Of a stretch of 64,000 nucleotides of DNA, positions 48,520 through 59,228 are shown piece after piece. This stretch comes from Hymenobacter gelipurpurascens (lineage in GTDB: Bacteria > Bacteroidota > Bacteroidia > Cytophagales > Hymenobacteraceae). Numbering within the stretch: the first letter of the stretch is position 1; each line of letters opens with the position of its first letter. The notes beneath the pieces are model-generated. The model saw nothing but the letters and a program-made list of their open reading frames with translations. It was not told where the DNA came from and searched no databases. The DNA lies in assembly GCF_900187375.1 (NCBI RefSeq), contig NZ_FYEW01000001.1, positions 992,001 to 1,056,000 on the forward strand, written 5' to 3'. The position numbers were made by a program, and so were the translations under genes.

Positions 48520-49428
48520 TTTCGGATACACTTCCCCTTTAGCAGCCCGCAGGGTATTGAGCAAGAGCATGGCAATGGTCATGGGACCCACGCCACCCGG
48601 AACCGGAGTAATGTAGGAGGTAAGCGGCGCAACTTCAGCAAAGTTAACGTCGCCTTTCAGGGCCCAGCCCGACTTCTTGGTGGCATCCTCTACCCGGGTG
48701 GTGCCCACATCAATAACCACCGCACCCGGCTTCACCATATCGGCCGTTACGAACTCCGGTCGGCCTAGGGCAGCCACCAGAATGTCAGCGGTACGGGTGA
48801 TTTCGGCCAGGTTCTGTGTGCGCGAATGACATAAAGTAACCGTGCAGTTTCCAGGCTCTAAGTTCTTAGCCAACAGTATGCTAACCGGTGTTCCAACAAT
48901 ATTCGAACGACCAATAACCACGCAGTGCTTGCCATCCGTCACAAGTTCGTAGCGGCGCAACAGCTCCACAATACCCGAAGGCGTGGCAGGCAGCAAGGCC
49001 GGTAGGCCTGCCACCATCCGCCCAATATTCATTGGGTGAAAGCCATCCACATCCTTTTCGGGCATTACCGCTTCAATCACCTTGTTGGTATCGATATGGC
49101 GCGGTAAGGGCAACTGCACAATGAAGCCATCAATCTCAGGGTCGTGGTTGAGCTCCTCTACTTTGGCCAATAGCTCAGCCTCCGTAATGGTGTCCTCGTA
49201 GCGGAGCAGCGTGCTCTCGAACCCTACCCGTTCGCAGGCAAGTACTTTGTTGCGGACGTAGGTTTCGGAACCGCCATCGTGGCCTACCAGAATGGCGGCC
49301 AAGTGTGGCACCTTATGGCCAGCTGCTTTCAGCTGGGTTACCTCCGCAGCAATTTCTTCTTTGATAGCCTCTGCGGTTTGCTTTCCGTCGATGAGGCGGT
49401 AGGTGGTAGCTTCGGGCGCTGTGGTCAT
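48511..49428 (-). CDS. folD: Methylenetetrahydrofolate dehydrogenase/cyclohydrolase
   Basis: 305 aa; interconverts methylene-, methenyl- and formyl-tetrahydrofolate. [14 protein letters not shown] (catalytic Lys), QLPLPRHID, and the NADP loop [17 protein letters not shown] are present, as is [10 protein letters not shown]. The ATG at 49428 is preferred over the upstream frame start. A small gene lies 16 bp upstream in the same transcript. Confidence 0.93.
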   Translation of the reverse strand: MTTAPEATTYRLIDGKQTAEAIKEEIAAEVTQLKAAGHKVPHLAAILVGHDGGSETYVRNKVLACERVGFESTLLRYEDTITEAELLAKVEELNHDPEIDGFIVQLPLPRHIDTNKVIEAVMPEKDVDGFHPMNIGRMVAGLPALLPATPSGIVELLRRYELVTDGKHCVVIGRSNIVGTPVSILLAKNLEPGNCTVTLCHSRTQNLAEITRTADILVAALGRPEFVTADMVKPGAVVIDVGTTRVEDATKKSGWALKGDVNFAEVAPLTSYITPVPGGVGPMTIAMLLLNTLRAAKGEVYPKQA

Positions 49429-49444
49429 GCGAACGTGTATGTGG

Positions 49445-49624
49445 TTAGTCCTGAGTTGGTGCTTTCTTTTCCTTATGCGCTGCAATAGCGGCATGGCCAG
49501 CGGCCATTAGGGCTTTCTCCATCGTAGGCCAGTCATCCCTCCACCGGAATTTGTGCTCTTGCCCTTTGCGGATCTTTTCTAGCTGCTCCTCGGAGGTACA
49601 GTTCTTGGTGAGTTTGTCTGGCAT
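49445..49624 (-). CDS. Small soluble protein of unknown function
   Basis: 59-aa charged protein ([19 protein letters not shown]..., ending KEKKAPTQD). Likely helical; contains one Cys and [12 protein letters not shown]. No family recognised with certainty. Co-oriented with folD and only 16 bp ahead of it, so cotranscription is likely. The ATG at 49624 is chosen over the longer frame. Confidence 0.55.
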   Translation of the reverse strand: MPDKLTKNCTSEEQLEKIRKGQEHKFRWRDDWPTMEKALMAAGHAAIAAHKEKKAPTQD

Positions 49625-49695
49625 TTGATTGACGATAAAATCATAGCACGCCGTGTCAAGAAGTGTATGAGTGAAAAAAAGGAGATACAGGCACA

Positions 49696-49728
49696 AAAAA
49701 AACGCGCCTTTGTGAGGCGCGTTTCACT
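49696..49728 (-). terminator. Terminator after lepA
   Basis: Arms 49700-49709 and 49715-49724 (AAACGCGCCT); on the minus strand a T8 run follows. Confidence 0.85.
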
Positions 49729-49730
49729 CT

Positions 49731-51518
49731 TTAATCGATTTTCAAGACGGCCAGGAAGGCCTCTTGAGGAATTTCTACGGAACCCACTTGGCGCATCCGC
49801 TTCTTGCCTTCTTTCTGCTTTTCAAGCAGTTTGCGCTTCCGGCTAATGTCGCCGCCGTAGCACTTGGCAATTACGTTTTTGCGCAGGGCCTTCACGGTTT
49901 CCCGCGAAATGATTTTTTGCCCGATGCTGGCCTGAATGGCTATTTCGAACTGCTGGCGTGGAAGGAGCTCCCGGAGCTTTTCGCAGAGGCGGCGGCCCCA
50001 TTCATAGCTCTTGGAGCGGTGCACGATGGCCGACAACGCATCGACCTTCTCTCCGTTCAGCATGATATCGAGCTTCACCATATCCGACTCACGGAAACCG
50101 ATCAGCTCGTAATCCAGGGAGGCGTATCCGCGCGAAATAGTCTTGAGCTTATCGAAGAAGTCGAACACGATTTCCGACAGCGGCAGCTCAAACGACAGCT
50201 CCACTCGCTCACTGGTCAGGTAGCTCTGGCCTTTGATGATGCCGCGCTTTTCCATACACAGCGTGATGATGGGACCTACATAGTCGGCAGCCGTGATAAT
50301 CTGGGCCTTGATGTAGGGCTCTTCAATCAGCTTGATCATGTTCGGCTCCGGCATTTCGCTTGGGGCGTTGATGGTCAGGAGCTGATCTTTGGTGCCGGTG
50401 GCGTGGAACTGCACCGACGGCACAGTGGTAATTACCGTCATGTTGAACTCGCGCTCCAGGCGCTCCTGCACGATTTCCATATGCAGCATGCCCAGGAAGC
50501 CGCAACGGAAACCGAAGCCTAGGGCAACGGATGTTTCGGGTTCCCATACCAGCGAGGCATCGTTGAGCTGCAGCTTTTCCATGCACGAGCGGAGTTCCTC
50601 GTACTCGGTGGTATCCACAGGGTAGATACCGGCAAATACCATCGGTTTCACATCGGCAAAGCCCTGAATGGCTTCAGCGGTAGGCCTGGCCACGTGCGTG
50701 ATGGTATCACCCACCTTTACTTCGCGGGCCTCTTTGATACCTGAAATCAGGTAGCCTACGTTGCCGGCGCTCATTTCCAGGCGCGGTTCCTGGTTGAGGC
50801 CCAGGATACCGATTTCATCGGCGCCGTATTCCTTGCCGGTGGCCATGAAGCGGAGCTTATCGCCCTTTTTCATGGTGCCGTTCTTGATGCGAAACAGAAC
50901 CTCGATGCCGCGATACGAGTTGAAAACGGAGTCGAAAATAAGGGCCTGCAAAGGCGCTTCCGGGTCGCCGGCCGGAGCCGGAATCCGCTCACAGATAGCG
51001 TTCAGGATGGCTTCAATGCCGATGCCCGATTTACCCGAGGCCGGAATGATTTCGTCCCGGTCGCAGCCGATGAGGTCCACAATCTCGTCTGACACCTCCT
51101 CCGGCATGGAGTGGGGCAAGTCGATTTTGTTGAGAACCGGGATGATGGTCAGGTCGGAGCCGATGGCCAGGTACAAGTTCGAAATCGTCTGGGCCTCGAT
51201 GCCCTGCGACGAGTCCACAATCAGCAAAGCGCCTTCGCAGGCGGCAATGGAGCGGGATACTTCGTAGCTGAAATCGACGTGACCGGGCGTATCGATTAGG
51301 TTGAGCGTGTAGATTTCCCCTTTGTAGGGGTACTGCATCTGGATGGCGTGGCTCTTGATGGTAATGCCTCGCTCCCGCTCCAAATCCATGTTGTCGAGAA
51401 GCTGAGCTTGCATATCGCGCTTCGAGACGGTGCTGGTAAATTCCAGCAGGCGGTCGGCCAAGGTACTCTTACCGTGGTCGATGTGGGCGATGATGCAGAA
51501 ATTGCGGATGTTCTTCAC
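49731..51518 (-). CDS. lepA: Elongation factor 4
   Basis: 595-aa translational GTPase that acts on stalled or mis-translocated ribosomes. GTG start. G motifs [27 protein letters not shown] and LNKIDLPH; the effector region has EREGIT. EF4-specific C-terminal domain ([42 protein letters not shown]). Length is standard. A TACCTTCG box on the minus strand (51541-51548) may be its -7 element. Confidence 0.95.
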   Translation of the reverse strand: MKNIRNFCIIAHIDHGKSTLADRLLEFTSTVSKRDMQAQLLDNMDLERERGITIKSHAIQMQYPYKGEIYTLNLIDTPGHVDFSYEVSRSIAACEGALLIVDSSQGIEAQTISNLYLAIGSDLTIIPVLNKIDLPHSMPEEVSDEIVDLIGCDRDEIIPASGKSGIGIEAILNAICERIPAPAGDPEAPLQALIFDSVFNSYRGIEVLFRIKNGTMKKGDKLRFMATGKEYGADEIGILGLNQEPRLEMSAGNVGYLISGIKEAREVKVGDTITHVARPTAEAIQGFADVKPMVFAGIYPVDTTEYEELRSCMEKLQLNDASLVWEPETSVALGFGFRCGFLGMLHMEIVQERLEREFNMTVITTVPSVQFHATGTKDQLLTINAPSEMPEPNMIKLIEEPYIKAQIITAADYVGPIITLCMEKRGIIKGQSYLTSERVELSFELPLSEIVFDFFDKLKTISRGYASLDYELIGFRESDMVKLDIMLNGEKVDALSAIVHRSKSYEWGRRLCEKLRELLPRQQFEIAIQASIGQKIISRETVKALRKNVIAKCYGGDISRKRKLLEKQKEGKKRMRQVGSVEIPQEAFLAVLKID

Positions 51519-51540
51519 TAGAGGCGGTTTTTTCCGAAGG

Positions 51541-51548
51541 CGAAGGTA
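51541..51548 (-). promoter_or_regulatory. Candidate -7 box of lepA
   Basis: Minus-strand TACCTTCG, a TAnnTTCG variant of the Bacteroidetes box, 22 bp upstream of the GTG. No clear -33 element. Confidence 0.3.
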
Positions 51549-51849
51549 CGCAAAATGGCCGCAAAAAGCTAATGGAGGCCCTTGGCACTTCCGCGCATGC
51601 CGCTAGGCCACTTGCGGTATCGGGCATATTTCGTTGCCTTACAGAAGCCATATTTTCCGACAAAAGACTGTGTGGGGAGTGGCCTAGCGCTTGGTCCCGA
51701 CTAACGCTACTGGCAAATACGGGCGCTCAACTGTGCTATAGTCGCAAAGAGGCGCTGTATCGTCTCAACTGTGCCCGGCGCAATAGCCGAAGCCCCAGGA
51801 AACCCGTTGTTTGGTGGAAATCCTTCCTAACCAAACTACCAAAATCATT
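51549..51849. other. Intergenic region between lepA and the GlcG/HbpS-like gene
   Basis: Divergent region of about 300 bp. It contains TAGGCC sites near 51604 and 51682, but no gene or further promoter was recognised. Confidence 0.4.
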
Positions 51850-52257
51850 ATGGGAATTACCCTCGAACAAGCACAGGCCGCCCTTCATGCAGCCCATCAA
51901 AAGTCTATGGACATGGGCCTCAAGATGAATATTGCAGTGGTGGACGCCGGCGCTAACCTCACCGCCTTTATCCGGATGGACGACGCCTGGCTGGGCTCAC
52001 TCGACATTTCCATTAAGAAAGCTAAAACCGCCCGTTTCTTTGATATGCCAACCGGCGCTATTGGAGGACTCTCCCAGCCCGGCGGCTCACTCTACAATAT
52101 TGAGCACTCCAACGGCGGCCTCATCACCTTCCCCGGCGGAATTCCCATTAAGGACGCCAGCGGCCGCGTTATTGGGGCCATCGGCGTATCCGGCGACTCC
52201 GTGGAAAACGACCACACCGTAGCCGAAGCCGGTATGCAGGCCGTGGCAAACCGCTAG
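51850..52257 (+). CDS. GlcG/HbpS-family protein (DUF336)
   Basis: 135-aa soluble protein. The family pattern is intact: [42 protein letters not shown] at the N-terminus and [24 protein letters not shown] toward the end. Streptomyces HbpS binds heme and iron; other members bind small ligands, so the ligand here is unknown. The ATG at 51850 is preferred over the GTG at 51811. Together with fdhA downstream it probably forms an operon. Confidence 0.75.
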   Translation: MGITLEQAQAALHAAHQKSMDMGLKMNIAVVDAGANLTAFIRMDDAWLGSLDISIKKAKTARFFDMPTGAIGGLSQPGGSLYNIEHSNGGLITFPGGIPIKDASGRVIGAIGVSGDSVENDHTVAEAGMQAVANR

Positions 52258-52273
52258 AGTGGCCTAGGCCACT
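52258..52273. repeat. 16-bp perfect palindrome AGTGGCCTAGGCCACT
   Basis: Directly after the stop of the GlcG/HbpS-like gene and 29 bp before fdhA. It is a typical TAGGCC-family site. Confidence 0.9.
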
Positions 52274-52302
52274 TCACTTCCTTCATTTTTCAGGCAATAA
52301 CC

Positions 52303-53529
52303 ATGGCAGATAACAGAGGCGTAGTATATATGGGGCCCGGTAAAGTCGAGGTTCAGAATATTGCTTTCCCCGAGCTGAAGAACCCCAAAGGCAAGAAGAT
52401 CACGCACGGGGTTATTTTGAAAGTGGTTTCCACCAACATCTGTGGCTCCGACCAACACATGGTGCGTGGCCGCACCACCGCCCCCAAAGGCCTAGTGTTA
52501 GGCCACGAAATTACGGGCGAGGTGGTGGAAGCGGGCACCGATGTAGAGTTTCTGAAGAAAGGCGACCTGGTGTCGGTGCCGTTTAACGTGGCCTGCGGGC
52601 GCTGCCGCAACTGCAAAGAGCAGCAAACCGGCATTTGCCTGACCGTGAACGAAGGCCGCGCCGGCGGCGCCTACGGCTACGTGGACATGGGCGGCTGGGT
52701 AGGCGGTCAGGCTGAGTATGTGATGGTGCCCTACGCCGATTTCAACCTGTTGCGCTTCCCCGACAAGGACCAGGCGATGGAGAAAATCCGGGACCTGACG
52801 ATGCTCAGCGACATCTTCCCGACCGGTTTCCACGGCGCCGTTAAGGCCGGCGTGGGCCCTGGAGCCACCGTGTACATTGCCGGCGCGGGTCCGGTAGGCC
52901 TAGCGGCCGCGGCCTCCGCCCAGTTGCTGGGCGCCGCCGTGGTTATCGTCGGCGACCTGAACAAGGCCCGGCTGGCTCACGCCCGCTCCTTCGGCTGCGA
53001 AACTGTGGACCTTACCGAAAACGCCACCCTGGCCGAGCAGATTGCCCAGATTCTGGGTGTGCCCGAGGTAGACTGCGCCGTAGACTGCGTGGGCTTTGAG
53101 GCGCACGGCGAAGGCAAAACCTCCAAGGATGAGGTACCCGCGGCGGTGCTCAATTCCCTCATGGAAATTGCGCGGGCTGGTGGCTCTATTGGTATCCCGG
53201 GCCTCTACGTGACCGAAGACCCCGGCTCCAAAGACACAGCCGCGCAAAAAGGCAGCCTCTCGATTCGCTTTGGGTTAGGCTGGGCCAAGAGCCACTCCTT
53301 CTATACCGGCCAGACGCCCGTGCTGAGCTACAACCGCCAGCTGATGCAGGCGATTCTCTACGACAAAGTGCAGATTGCCAAAGCCGTGAACGTGGAGGTC
53401 ATCAGCCTGGATGATGCGCCGCGGGGCTACGAGGAGTTTGATAGCGGCGTGGCGAAGAAGTTCGTCATCAACCCGCACAATATGATTCCAACCACAAAGT
53501 CAAAAGCGAAAGTAAAAGAGACGGCCTAG
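52303..53529 (+). CDS. fdhA: Glutathione-independent formaldehyde dehydrogenase
   Basis: 408-aa zinc- and NAD-dependent alcohol dehydrogenase superfamily enzyme of the P. putida FdhA type. Zinc motifs: NICGSDQHMVRGR (Cys), GHEITGEVVE, and the structural zinc set CGRCRNCKEQQTGIC. The NAD loop is YIAGAGPVGLAAA. The insert region VNEGRAGGAYGYVDMGG is typical of FdhA rather than other ADHs. Some members act on other aldehydes or alcohols by dismutation. Acts in formaldehyde detoxification. Confidence 0.9.
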   Translation: MADNRGVVYMGPGKVEVQNIAFPELKNPKGKKITHGVILKVVSTNICGSDQHMVRGRTTAPKGLVLGHEITGEVVEAGTDVEFLKKGDLVSVPFNVACGRCRNCKEQQTGICLTVNEGRAGGAYGYVDMGGWVGGQAEYVMVPYADFNLLRFPDKDQAMEKIRDLTMLSDIFPTGFHGAVKAGVGPGATVYIAGAGPVGLAAAASAQLLGAAVVIVGDLNKARLAHARSFGCETVDLTENATLAEQIAQILGVPEVDCAVDCVGFEAHGEGKTSKDEVPAAVLNSLMEIARAGGSIGIPGLYVTEDPGSKDTAAQKGSLSIRFGLGWAKSHSFYTGQTPVLSYNRQLMQAILYDKVQIAKAVNVEVISLDDAPRGYEEFDSGVAKKFVINPHNMIPTTKSKAKVKETA

Positions 53530-53670
53530 CCTATTATTCGTGTTCAAACGTTGCGCTCAGCCGGGCTTCCTATCAGGGGAGTCCGGCTGTTTGCGTTGGG
53601 AGGTGCAACCCGCCAGGTCACTTAGGGCTCCTGAGAGCAGTTCATCACTAGCTCCTCTCCTATTTTAATT

Positions 53671-54546
53671 ATGCGCTTTCATCCCCGCTACTGGTTATTA
53701 CCCGCAATCTTCTTGCTTCCCTTATGTGCAGCTACACCCCAGCAAACCCGGCCCTTTGTTACGGATGCCGCTACGGGGGCGCCCGTACCGTATGCCTCAG
53801 TGGGGGTGAAGAACAAGCCGATAGGCACCGTGGCAGATGGCCTAGGCCACTTCTCGGCTGATATGCTTGCCACCGCCGCTCCCACCGATACGCTGGTAGT
53901 AAGTTGCGTGGGTTATCAGGCCCATAAGTTGCTGGCCCGCGACCTGAGTGGCCTACGGGAAGTGAAGCTGCAGCCCCAGACGCACGCGTTGCAGGAAGTG
54001 CGGGTGCGGGCCGCTGGCTGGAAACAGCACACAATTGGCCGCGATGGTTCCTGGGGTATTACTTTCTATAATTTTCACCTGGCCTCTGACAAGGACCCCG
54101 CCCGAAAACTGGGCCGGGAGGTAGGCACTATTCTGCACGTTAAGCCCGAGAGCTTTCTGGATGATGCGCACGTGTACATCGGAGGCAACACGTTTCAAAA
54201 CCTGCGCTTCCGCCTGAATGTGCGCGCCCTCGATGCAGAGGACCACCCAACCACCAGCCTGCTTTCTCAGGATGTGCAGTTCGCGGTAGCGGCTGGCGCC
54301 ACCGGCTGGCAGCACATTGATTTAAAGCCTTATCAGGTGAACGTAGGCCAGCAAGAGCGCGTGGCTGTTACCGTTGAGTGGCTGGATGGCAGCCCCACCG
54401 AGAAAAAAGCGTGGTATATGCTCACCATCCCGGCCGCACTATCGGCTACGCACCGCATGGTATTCCGGGATAAGTCGGAGGATTCGTGGAAAGTACAGCC
54501 CGTGAATCTGAGCCTTTATGCGACGGCTCGAAGCCCAAGGGGCTAA
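53671..54546 (+). CDS. Carboxypeptidase-regulatory-like domain protein
   Basis: 291-aa secreted protein. Signal peptide, then a CarboxypepD_reg-like beta-sandwich (FVTDAATGAPVPYASVGVKN, LVVSCVGYQAHKLL, about 25-105), the domain that in TonB receptors and OM proteins forms an N-terminal module. The rest is an uncharacterised beta-rich region with aromatic residues. No TonB box or barrel is attached. Role unknown. Confidence 0.65.
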   Translation: MRFHPRYWLLPAIFLLPLCAATPQQTRPFVTDAATGAPVPYASVGVKNKPIGTVADGLGHFSADMLATAAPTDTLVVSCVGYQAHKLLARDLSGLREVKLQPQTHALQEVRVRAAGWKQHTIGRDGSWGITFYNFHLASDKDPARKLGREVGTILHVKPESFLDDAHVYIGGNTFQNLRFRLNVRALDAEDHPTTSLLSQDVQFAVAAGATGWQHIDLKPYQVNVGQQERVAVTVEWLDGSPTEKKAWYMLTIPAALSATHRMVFRDKSEDSWKVQPVNLSLYATARSPRG

Positions 54547-54665
54547 GAGTTGCTTACTGGCTAGGCCAGTAAACGCCACACTAACACTTGCATTCCAAGG
54601 CGCGTAAAGTAGTGAAGTGCCCGTTTGGGCCAAACCTATTTCTTTCACTTCACCTCTCCCCTCCT

Positions 54666-55019
54666 ATGATCGTTCAACTGAATCCCGAAGCTGTAAAGTT
54701 TGCCAAGCAACTCATTCAGGATGGCAAACTGAAGAACGACCAAGGCCACTGGGGCCAGTACAACCCCGACTCCAGCGCCGAAAACAAGTTCCTGGAAAAG
54801 CACGAAATAGCCGAATATGGCCAGTGGCACCTCGGCCTCGACAAGAGCAAAGGCGAAGACACCAAAGGCCGCTACCACTTCCCCTATGGTGACTTCAAAA
54901 CCGTCCACCGCGACGGCCTGATTGCCGCCAAGGAGCGCGCCGCCCAACAAGGCTATTCCGATATTGAAAAAGCCGCCGATGACCTGCTTCAGGCTCTGGA
55001 AAAGAAAGCCACGAAGTAG
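54666..55019 (+). CDS. Conserved small hypothetical protein
   Basis: 117-aa soluble, charged protein. It carries KFAKQLIQDGKLKNDQGHW, then EYGQWHLGLD and DTKGRYHFPYGDFKTVHRDGL, which I recognise as a widespread conserved pattern without known function. Helical C-terminus (ADDLLQALEKK). The ATG at 54666 is preferred over the longer frame at 54588. A terminator follows. Confidence 0.65.
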   Translation: MIVQLNPEAVKFAKQLIQDGKLKNDQGHWGQYNPDSSAENKFLEKHEIAEYGQWHLGLDKSKGEDTKGRYHFPYGDFKTVHRDGLIAAKERAAQQGYSDIEKAADDLLQALEKKATK

Positions 55020-55040
55020 AGCAAGTGGCCTAGAAGCAGC

Positions 55041-55080
55041 ACAGCCGGACCGCTCTGGAGCAGTCCGGCTGTTTCATTTT
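55041..55080 (+). terminator. Terminator after the small hypothetical gene
   Basis: Arms 55041-55050 and 55063-55072 with a T-rich tail. Confidence 0.75.
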
Positions 55081-55179
55081 TGCCTTATTTGACACTGGTA
55101 GAAACTGTTAAAGTATTGGGCAAGAGCGTCCAGTGAAACGCTGCTACCGGAGTTTACGCTACAGCTCTCGGAGTTCCGG

Positions 55180-55187
55180 TAACTTTG
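55180..55187 (+). promoter_or_regulatory. Candidate -7 box of the SUKH-like gene
   Basis: TAACTTTG fits TAnnTTTG exactly, 30 bp before the ATG at 55218. A TTTA at 55153 could stand in for the -33 element. Confidence 0.4.
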
Positions 55188-55217
55188 CCTGATTCTAGGC
55201 CAACTGATAATTTATAC

Positions 55218-55595
55218 ATGAGTGAATTGAACATTCCTCCTAGCCCTGAAGCTATTGCTAGCTTTCTGAAGTCGATTGACTTCACACCACCTGAATGGTA
55301 CATAAACCTGATGAGTCAAACTCATGAAAAGATCTTTGATTTTGAGGGAGGAAAGTATCTACACCTTTAGCCTTTGATTGAAGTCGCGGAAATACACGAG
55401 GGATACAATAATGATGAAGAGTACTTCCCTGGTTTCTTTTTAATTGGCACTTATGAAGTTGGAGAAGCTTGTGCTATTGAAAAGAAAACAAGCCACATCT
55501 ACACTGTTCCTTTTATCGGTGATATTCCAGAGGATACGACGTACATAGGAAAGAAACTCGAAGACTTAATACACTACTTGCAAGAATCTTGGTGA
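55218..55595 (+). pseudogene. SMI1/KNR4 (SUKH)-like gene broken by one in-frame TAG
   Basis: Two open stretches (55218-55367 and 55371-55595) lie in the same frame, separated only by TAG at 55368-55370. Joined, they give 125 aa resembling a SUKH-type protein (KIFDFEGGKYLHL, then PLIEVAEIHEGYN, FFLIGTYEVGEACAIEK, and [16 protein letters not shown]). In this family the residue at the stop is typically Trp (LWPL), and TGG to TAG is a single-base change. SUKH proteins are often immunity partners of polymorphic toxins. The gene is AT-richer than its neighbours, suggesting transfer. Sequencing error is the other explanation. Confidence 0.7.
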
Positions 55596-55597
55596 TA

Positions 55598-55630
55598 AAA
55601 AGCCCTAGGCCACCACGCCGGGGCTTTTTT
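55598..55630 (+). terminator. Terminator after the SUKH-like gene
   Basis: Arms AAAAAGCCC (55598-55606) and GGGCTTTTTT (55621-55630), with a TAGGCC in the loop. Confidence 0.8.
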
Positions 55631-55632
55631 CG

Positions 55633-55640
55633 TACCTTCG
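55633..55640 (+). promoter_or_regulatory. Candidate -7 box of icmF
   Basis: TACCTTCG immediately after the upstream terminator and 32 bp before the icmF ATG. Confidence 0.35.
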
Positions 55641-55672
55641 CTACCCCAAAATCCACCCTAATCCCCCGCGCT

Positions 55673-58600
55673 ATGCAAGCAGCTCCTGTAGCTCCGTATA
55701 AGCCCCAGAACCATATCCGCATCGTGACGGCGGCTGCCCTATTTGATGGGCACGACGCCGCTATCAACATCATGCGCCGCATTATTCAGAGCAGCGGCGC
55801 CGAAGTCATTCACCTAGGCCACAACCGCTCGGTGCAGGAAATTGTGGACTGTGCCATTCAGGAAGATGCTCAGGCCATTGCCATCACCTCTTATCAGGGT
55901 GGCCACAACGAGTACTTCAAGTACATGTATGACCTGCTGAAGGAGCGCGGCGCGGGGCATGTGAAGATCTTCGGCGGTGGCGGCGGCGTAATTCTGCCCA
56001 CCGAGATAGAGGACCTAGAGGCCTACGGTATTACCCGGATCTACTCCCCCGACCACGGCCGTGCCATGGGCCTGCAGGGTATGATCAATGATCTGCTGCA
56101 GAAGTCGGACTTCCCTACTGGCCAGAACCTCAACGGCGAGGCCGGCCACGTGAAGGAGAAAGACGCCCGTAGCATTGGCCGCCTGATTTCCGCCGCTGAG
56201 AACTTCCCCCAGGAGTTTGAGCGCGTGAAAGGTCAGCTGATTGCGGATTTCCAGAAGTCGGAGTTTGGCTCTGATCAGCGCATTAATGATGCTTCTTCGG
56301 AGCCAAAGAAGGCGCCGATTCTGGGCATCACGGGCACAGGTGGTGCGGGTAAATCGTCGCTCGTGGATGAGCTGGTACGCCGGTTCCTGCTCGACTTCCC
56401 GGAGAAGACCATTGCCATTATCTCCGTTGACCCCAGCAAGCGCAAAACCGGCGGGGCCCTGCTCGGCGACCGGATTCGGATGAACTCCATCAACTCGCCG
56501 CGCGTGTACATGCGCAGCCTTGCCACGCGCCAGAGCAACCTCGCCCTGAGCCGCTACGTGCAGGATGCCGTGGACGTAGTACGCGCCGCCGACTTCGACC
56601 TGATTATCCTCGAAACCTCGGGCATAGGCCAGTCGGACACCGAAATTATTGAGCATTCTGATGCCAGCCTCTACGTGATGACGCCCGAGTACGGGGCTGC
56701 CACCCAGCTGGAGAAAATCGACATGCTCGATTTCGCCGACGTCATTGCTCTTAATAAGTTCGACAAGCGCGGCGCCCTTGATGCCCTACGCGACGTGCGC
56801 AAGCAGTACCAACGCAACCACCAGCTCTGGGAAAAGCCGCTGGAGGAGATGCCCGTGTTCGGCACCATCGCCTCGCAGTTCAATGACCCCGGCATGAACC
56901 GCCTCTACCGCGCCGTGCTGGCTACCGTAGAAGCCAAGACGGGCGTGCCGTTTGCGTCTCACCTCGAAACCTCCACCGAGGATTCGGAGAAGATTTATAT
57001 CATTCCGCCTCACCGCACGCGTTACCTTTCTGAAATAGCCGAAACCAACCGCCAGTATGACCAGTGGGTTCAAAAACAGTCTGACGTCGCTCAGCAACTT
57101 TACGGAATCAGGCAGGCAATTGGAGCCGTCCAAAGCCTCGACGCAAACGTCACCCCTGGAGGATCTGGCGCCGGGAACAGCAGCCACGGACCCGACGCAC
57201 GAGGCCTCGTGGCCGGCCTGGAGGGCACCTTCGAGGAGATCAAGCTTCGGCTGGACGGGCAGAACTGGAAGCTTCTGGAGGCCTGGCCGCAAAAGGTAGT
57301 CGCCTACAAAGCACCCGAGTTCATCTTCAAGGTGCGCGACAAGGAAATCCGCATCCAGACGCACACCACCAGCCTCAGCAACCAGCAGATTCCGAAGGTA
57401 AGCCTCCCCCGCTACACCGCGTGGGGCGACTTGCTGAAGTGGCAGCTGCAGGAGAACGTACCCGGCGAGTTCCCTTATACCGCCGGCGTGTTTCCCTTCA
57501 AGCGCGAAGGCGAAGACCCGACTCGTATGTTTGCCGGCGAAGGTGGCCCCGAGCGCACCAACCGTCGCTTCCACTACGTATCGGCAGGCCTACCGGCCAA
57601 GCGCCTGAGCACGGCCTTCGACTCAGTAACGCTCTACGGCGAAGACCCGAACCACCGGCCCGATATTTATGGCAAAATTGGCAACTCCGGCGTAAACGTG
57701 AGTAGCCTCGACGACGCCAAGAAGCTCTACTCCGGCTTCAACCTAGCCAACCCTAGTACGTCGGTATCGATGACCATCAACGGTCCGGCTGCCACAATTG
57801 CTGCCTTCTTCATGAACGCCGCCATTGACCAGCAGTGCGAGCTATACATAAAGGAGCATGGCTTAGAGGACGAGGTAAACCAGAAGATCGAGACTATTTA
57901 TAAGGATAAAGGTGTAACGCGCCCGAGCTACCAGGGCGAGCTGCCCGCCGGCAATGATGGCCTAGGCCTCATGCTGCTCGGCGTGACCGGCGACCAAGTG
58001 TTGCCCGCCGATGTATACCTAGACATCAAAACCCTCACTCTCAGCCAGGTACGCGGCACCGTGCAAGCCGACATCCTGAAGGAAGACCAGGCCCAGAACA
58101 CCTGCATCTTCTCCACGGAATTCGCCCTCCGCCTCATGGGCGACGTGCAGGAGTACTTCATCAAGGAGAAGGTCCGCAACTTCTACTCGGTGTCGATTTC
58201 CGGCTACCACATTGCTGAGGCTGGCGCCAACCCCATTACCCAGTTGGCCCTTACGCTCAGCAACGGCTTCACTTTCGTGGAATACTACGTGAGCCGGGGC
58301 ATGGACGTGAACGACTTTGCACCCAATCTGTCGTTCTTCTTCTCCAACGGCATTGACCCGGAGTATGCCGTAATTGGCCGCGTGGCGCGCCGCATCTGGG
58401 CCAAGGCCATGAAGCTGAAGTACGGCGCCAACGCCCGCTCGCAGATGTTAAAGTACCACATCCAGACCAGCGGCCGGAGCCTGCACGCCCAGGAAATCGA
58501 CTTCAACGATATCCGCACCACGCTGCAGGCTCTCTACGCCATCTACGACAACTGCAACTCTCTGCACACCAACGCCTACGATGAGGCCATTACTACGCCT

Positions 58601-59152
58601 ACCGAAGAATCGGTGCGTCGGGCCATGGCCATTCAGCTCATCATCAACCGCGAGCTAGGCCTAGCGAAGAACGAAAACCCACTGCAAGGGTCATTCATCA
58701 TCGAGGAGCTCACGGACCTCGTTGAAGAAGCCGTCCTGACGGAGTTTGACCGCATCAACGAGCGCGGAGGCGTGCTCGGGGCCATGGAAACCATGTACCA
58801 GCGTGGCAAGATTCAGGAGGAAAGCATGCACTACGAGATGCTCAAGCACACGGGCGAGTATCCCATCATTGGTGTGAATACCTTTCTCTCCTCGAAAGGC
58901 TCGCCCACGGTGGTACCCGCCGAGGTTATCCGCGCAACGGAGGAGGAAAAGCAGTTCCAAATTACGATGCTGCAGAACCTGCACGCCCGCAACGCTAGCA
59001 CCACCGAGCAGCGCCTGAAGCAGCTACAACAGGTAGCTGTAGCCAACGGCAACCTCTTCGAGGAACTGATGGAAACCGTGAAGTTTTGCTCCCTAGGCCA
59101 GGTCACCAATGCCTTGTTTGAGGTAGGCGGACAGTACCGCCGGAATATGTAA
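55673..59152 (+). CDS. icmF: Fused isobutyryl-CoA mutase
   Basis: 1159-aa adenosylcobalamin enzyme that interconverts isobutyryl-CoA and n-butyryl-CoA. Three parts: an N-terminal B12-binding domain ([46 protein letters not shown]), a MeaB-like chaperone GTPase ([18 protein letters not shown], about 215-500), and the C-terminal mutase barrel ([24 protein letters not shown] region; [31 protein letters not shown]). The three-part fusion defines IcmF and excludes ordinary methylmalonyl-CoA mutase. The ATG at 55673 opens directly on the B12 domain. Likely serves valine and branched-chain fatty acid metabolism. Confidence 0.93.
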   Translation: MQAAPVAPYKPQNHIRIVTAAALFDGHDAAINIMRRIIQSSGAEVIHLGHNRSVQEIVDCAIQEDAQAIAITSYQGGHNEYFKYMYDLLKERGAGHVKIFGGGGGVILPTEIEDLEAYGITRIYSPDHGRAMGLQGMINDLLQKSDFPTGQNLNGEAGHVKEKDARSIGRLISAAENFPQEFERVKGQLIADFQKSEFGSDQRINDASSEPKKAPILGITGTGGAGKSSLVDELVRRFLLDFPEKTIAIISVDPSKRKTGGALLGDRIRMNSINSPRVYMRSLATRQSNLALSRYVQDAVDVVRAADFDLIILETSGIGQSDTEIIEHSDASLYVMTPEYGAATQLEKIDMLDFADVIALNKFDKRGALDALRDVRKQYQRNHQLWEKPLEEMPVFGTIASQFNDPGMNRLYRAVLATVEAKTGVPFASHLETSTEDSEKIYIIPPHRTRYLSEIAETNRQYDQWVQKQSDVAQQLYGIRQAIGAVQSLDANVTPGGSGAGNSSHGPDARGLVAGLEGTFEEIKLRLDGQNWKLLEAWPQKVVAYKAPEFIFKVRDKEIRIQTHTTSLSNQQIPKVSLPRYTAWGDLLKWQLQENVPGEFPYTAGVFPFKREGEDPTRMFAGEGGPERTNRRFHYVSAGLPAKRLSTAFDSVTLYGEDPNHRPDIYGKIGNSGVNVSSLDDAKKLYSGFNLANPSTSVSMTINGPAATIAAFFMNAAIDQQCELYIKEHGLEDEVNQKIETIYKDKGVTRPSYQGELPAGNDGLGLMLLGVTGDQVLPADVYLDIKTLTLSQVRGTVQADILKEDQAQNTCIFSTEFALRLMGDVQEYFIKEKVRNFYSVSISGYHIAEAGANPITQLALTLSNGFTFVEYYVSRGMDVNDFAPNLSFFFSNGIDPEYAVIGRVARRIWAKAMKLKYGANARSQMLKYHIQTSGRSLHAQEIDFNDIRTTLQALYAIYDNCNSLHTNAYDEAITTPTEESVRRAMAIQLIINRELGLAKNENPLQGSFIIEELTDLVEEAVLTEFDRINERGGVLGAMETMYQRGKIQEESMHYEMLKHTGEYPIIGVNTFLSSKGSPTVVPAEVIRATEEEKQFQITMLQNLHARNASTTEQRLKQLQQVAVANGNLFEELMETVKFCSLGQVTNALFEVGGQYRRNM

Positions 59153-59172
59153 ATCGATTTTCGGACTAAGTT

Positions 59173-59207
59173 AAAAGGGCGCTACTTCAACGAAGTAGCG
59201 CCCTTTT
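59173..59207 (+). terminator. Terminator after icmF
   Basis: Perfect 16-bp arms (59173-59188 and 59192-59207), 3-nt loop, T4 at the end. Confidence 0.9.
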
Positions 59208-59228
59208 CATTGTCATACAATCTACTAT

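Noticed and set aside
55185..55595. Two separate small genes
   Set aside because: They share one frame with a single TAG between them and together match one SUKH-like protein.
57057..57299. Alternative-frame protein inside icmF
   Set aside because: Shadow of the IcmF linker region; the main frame is open through all three domains.
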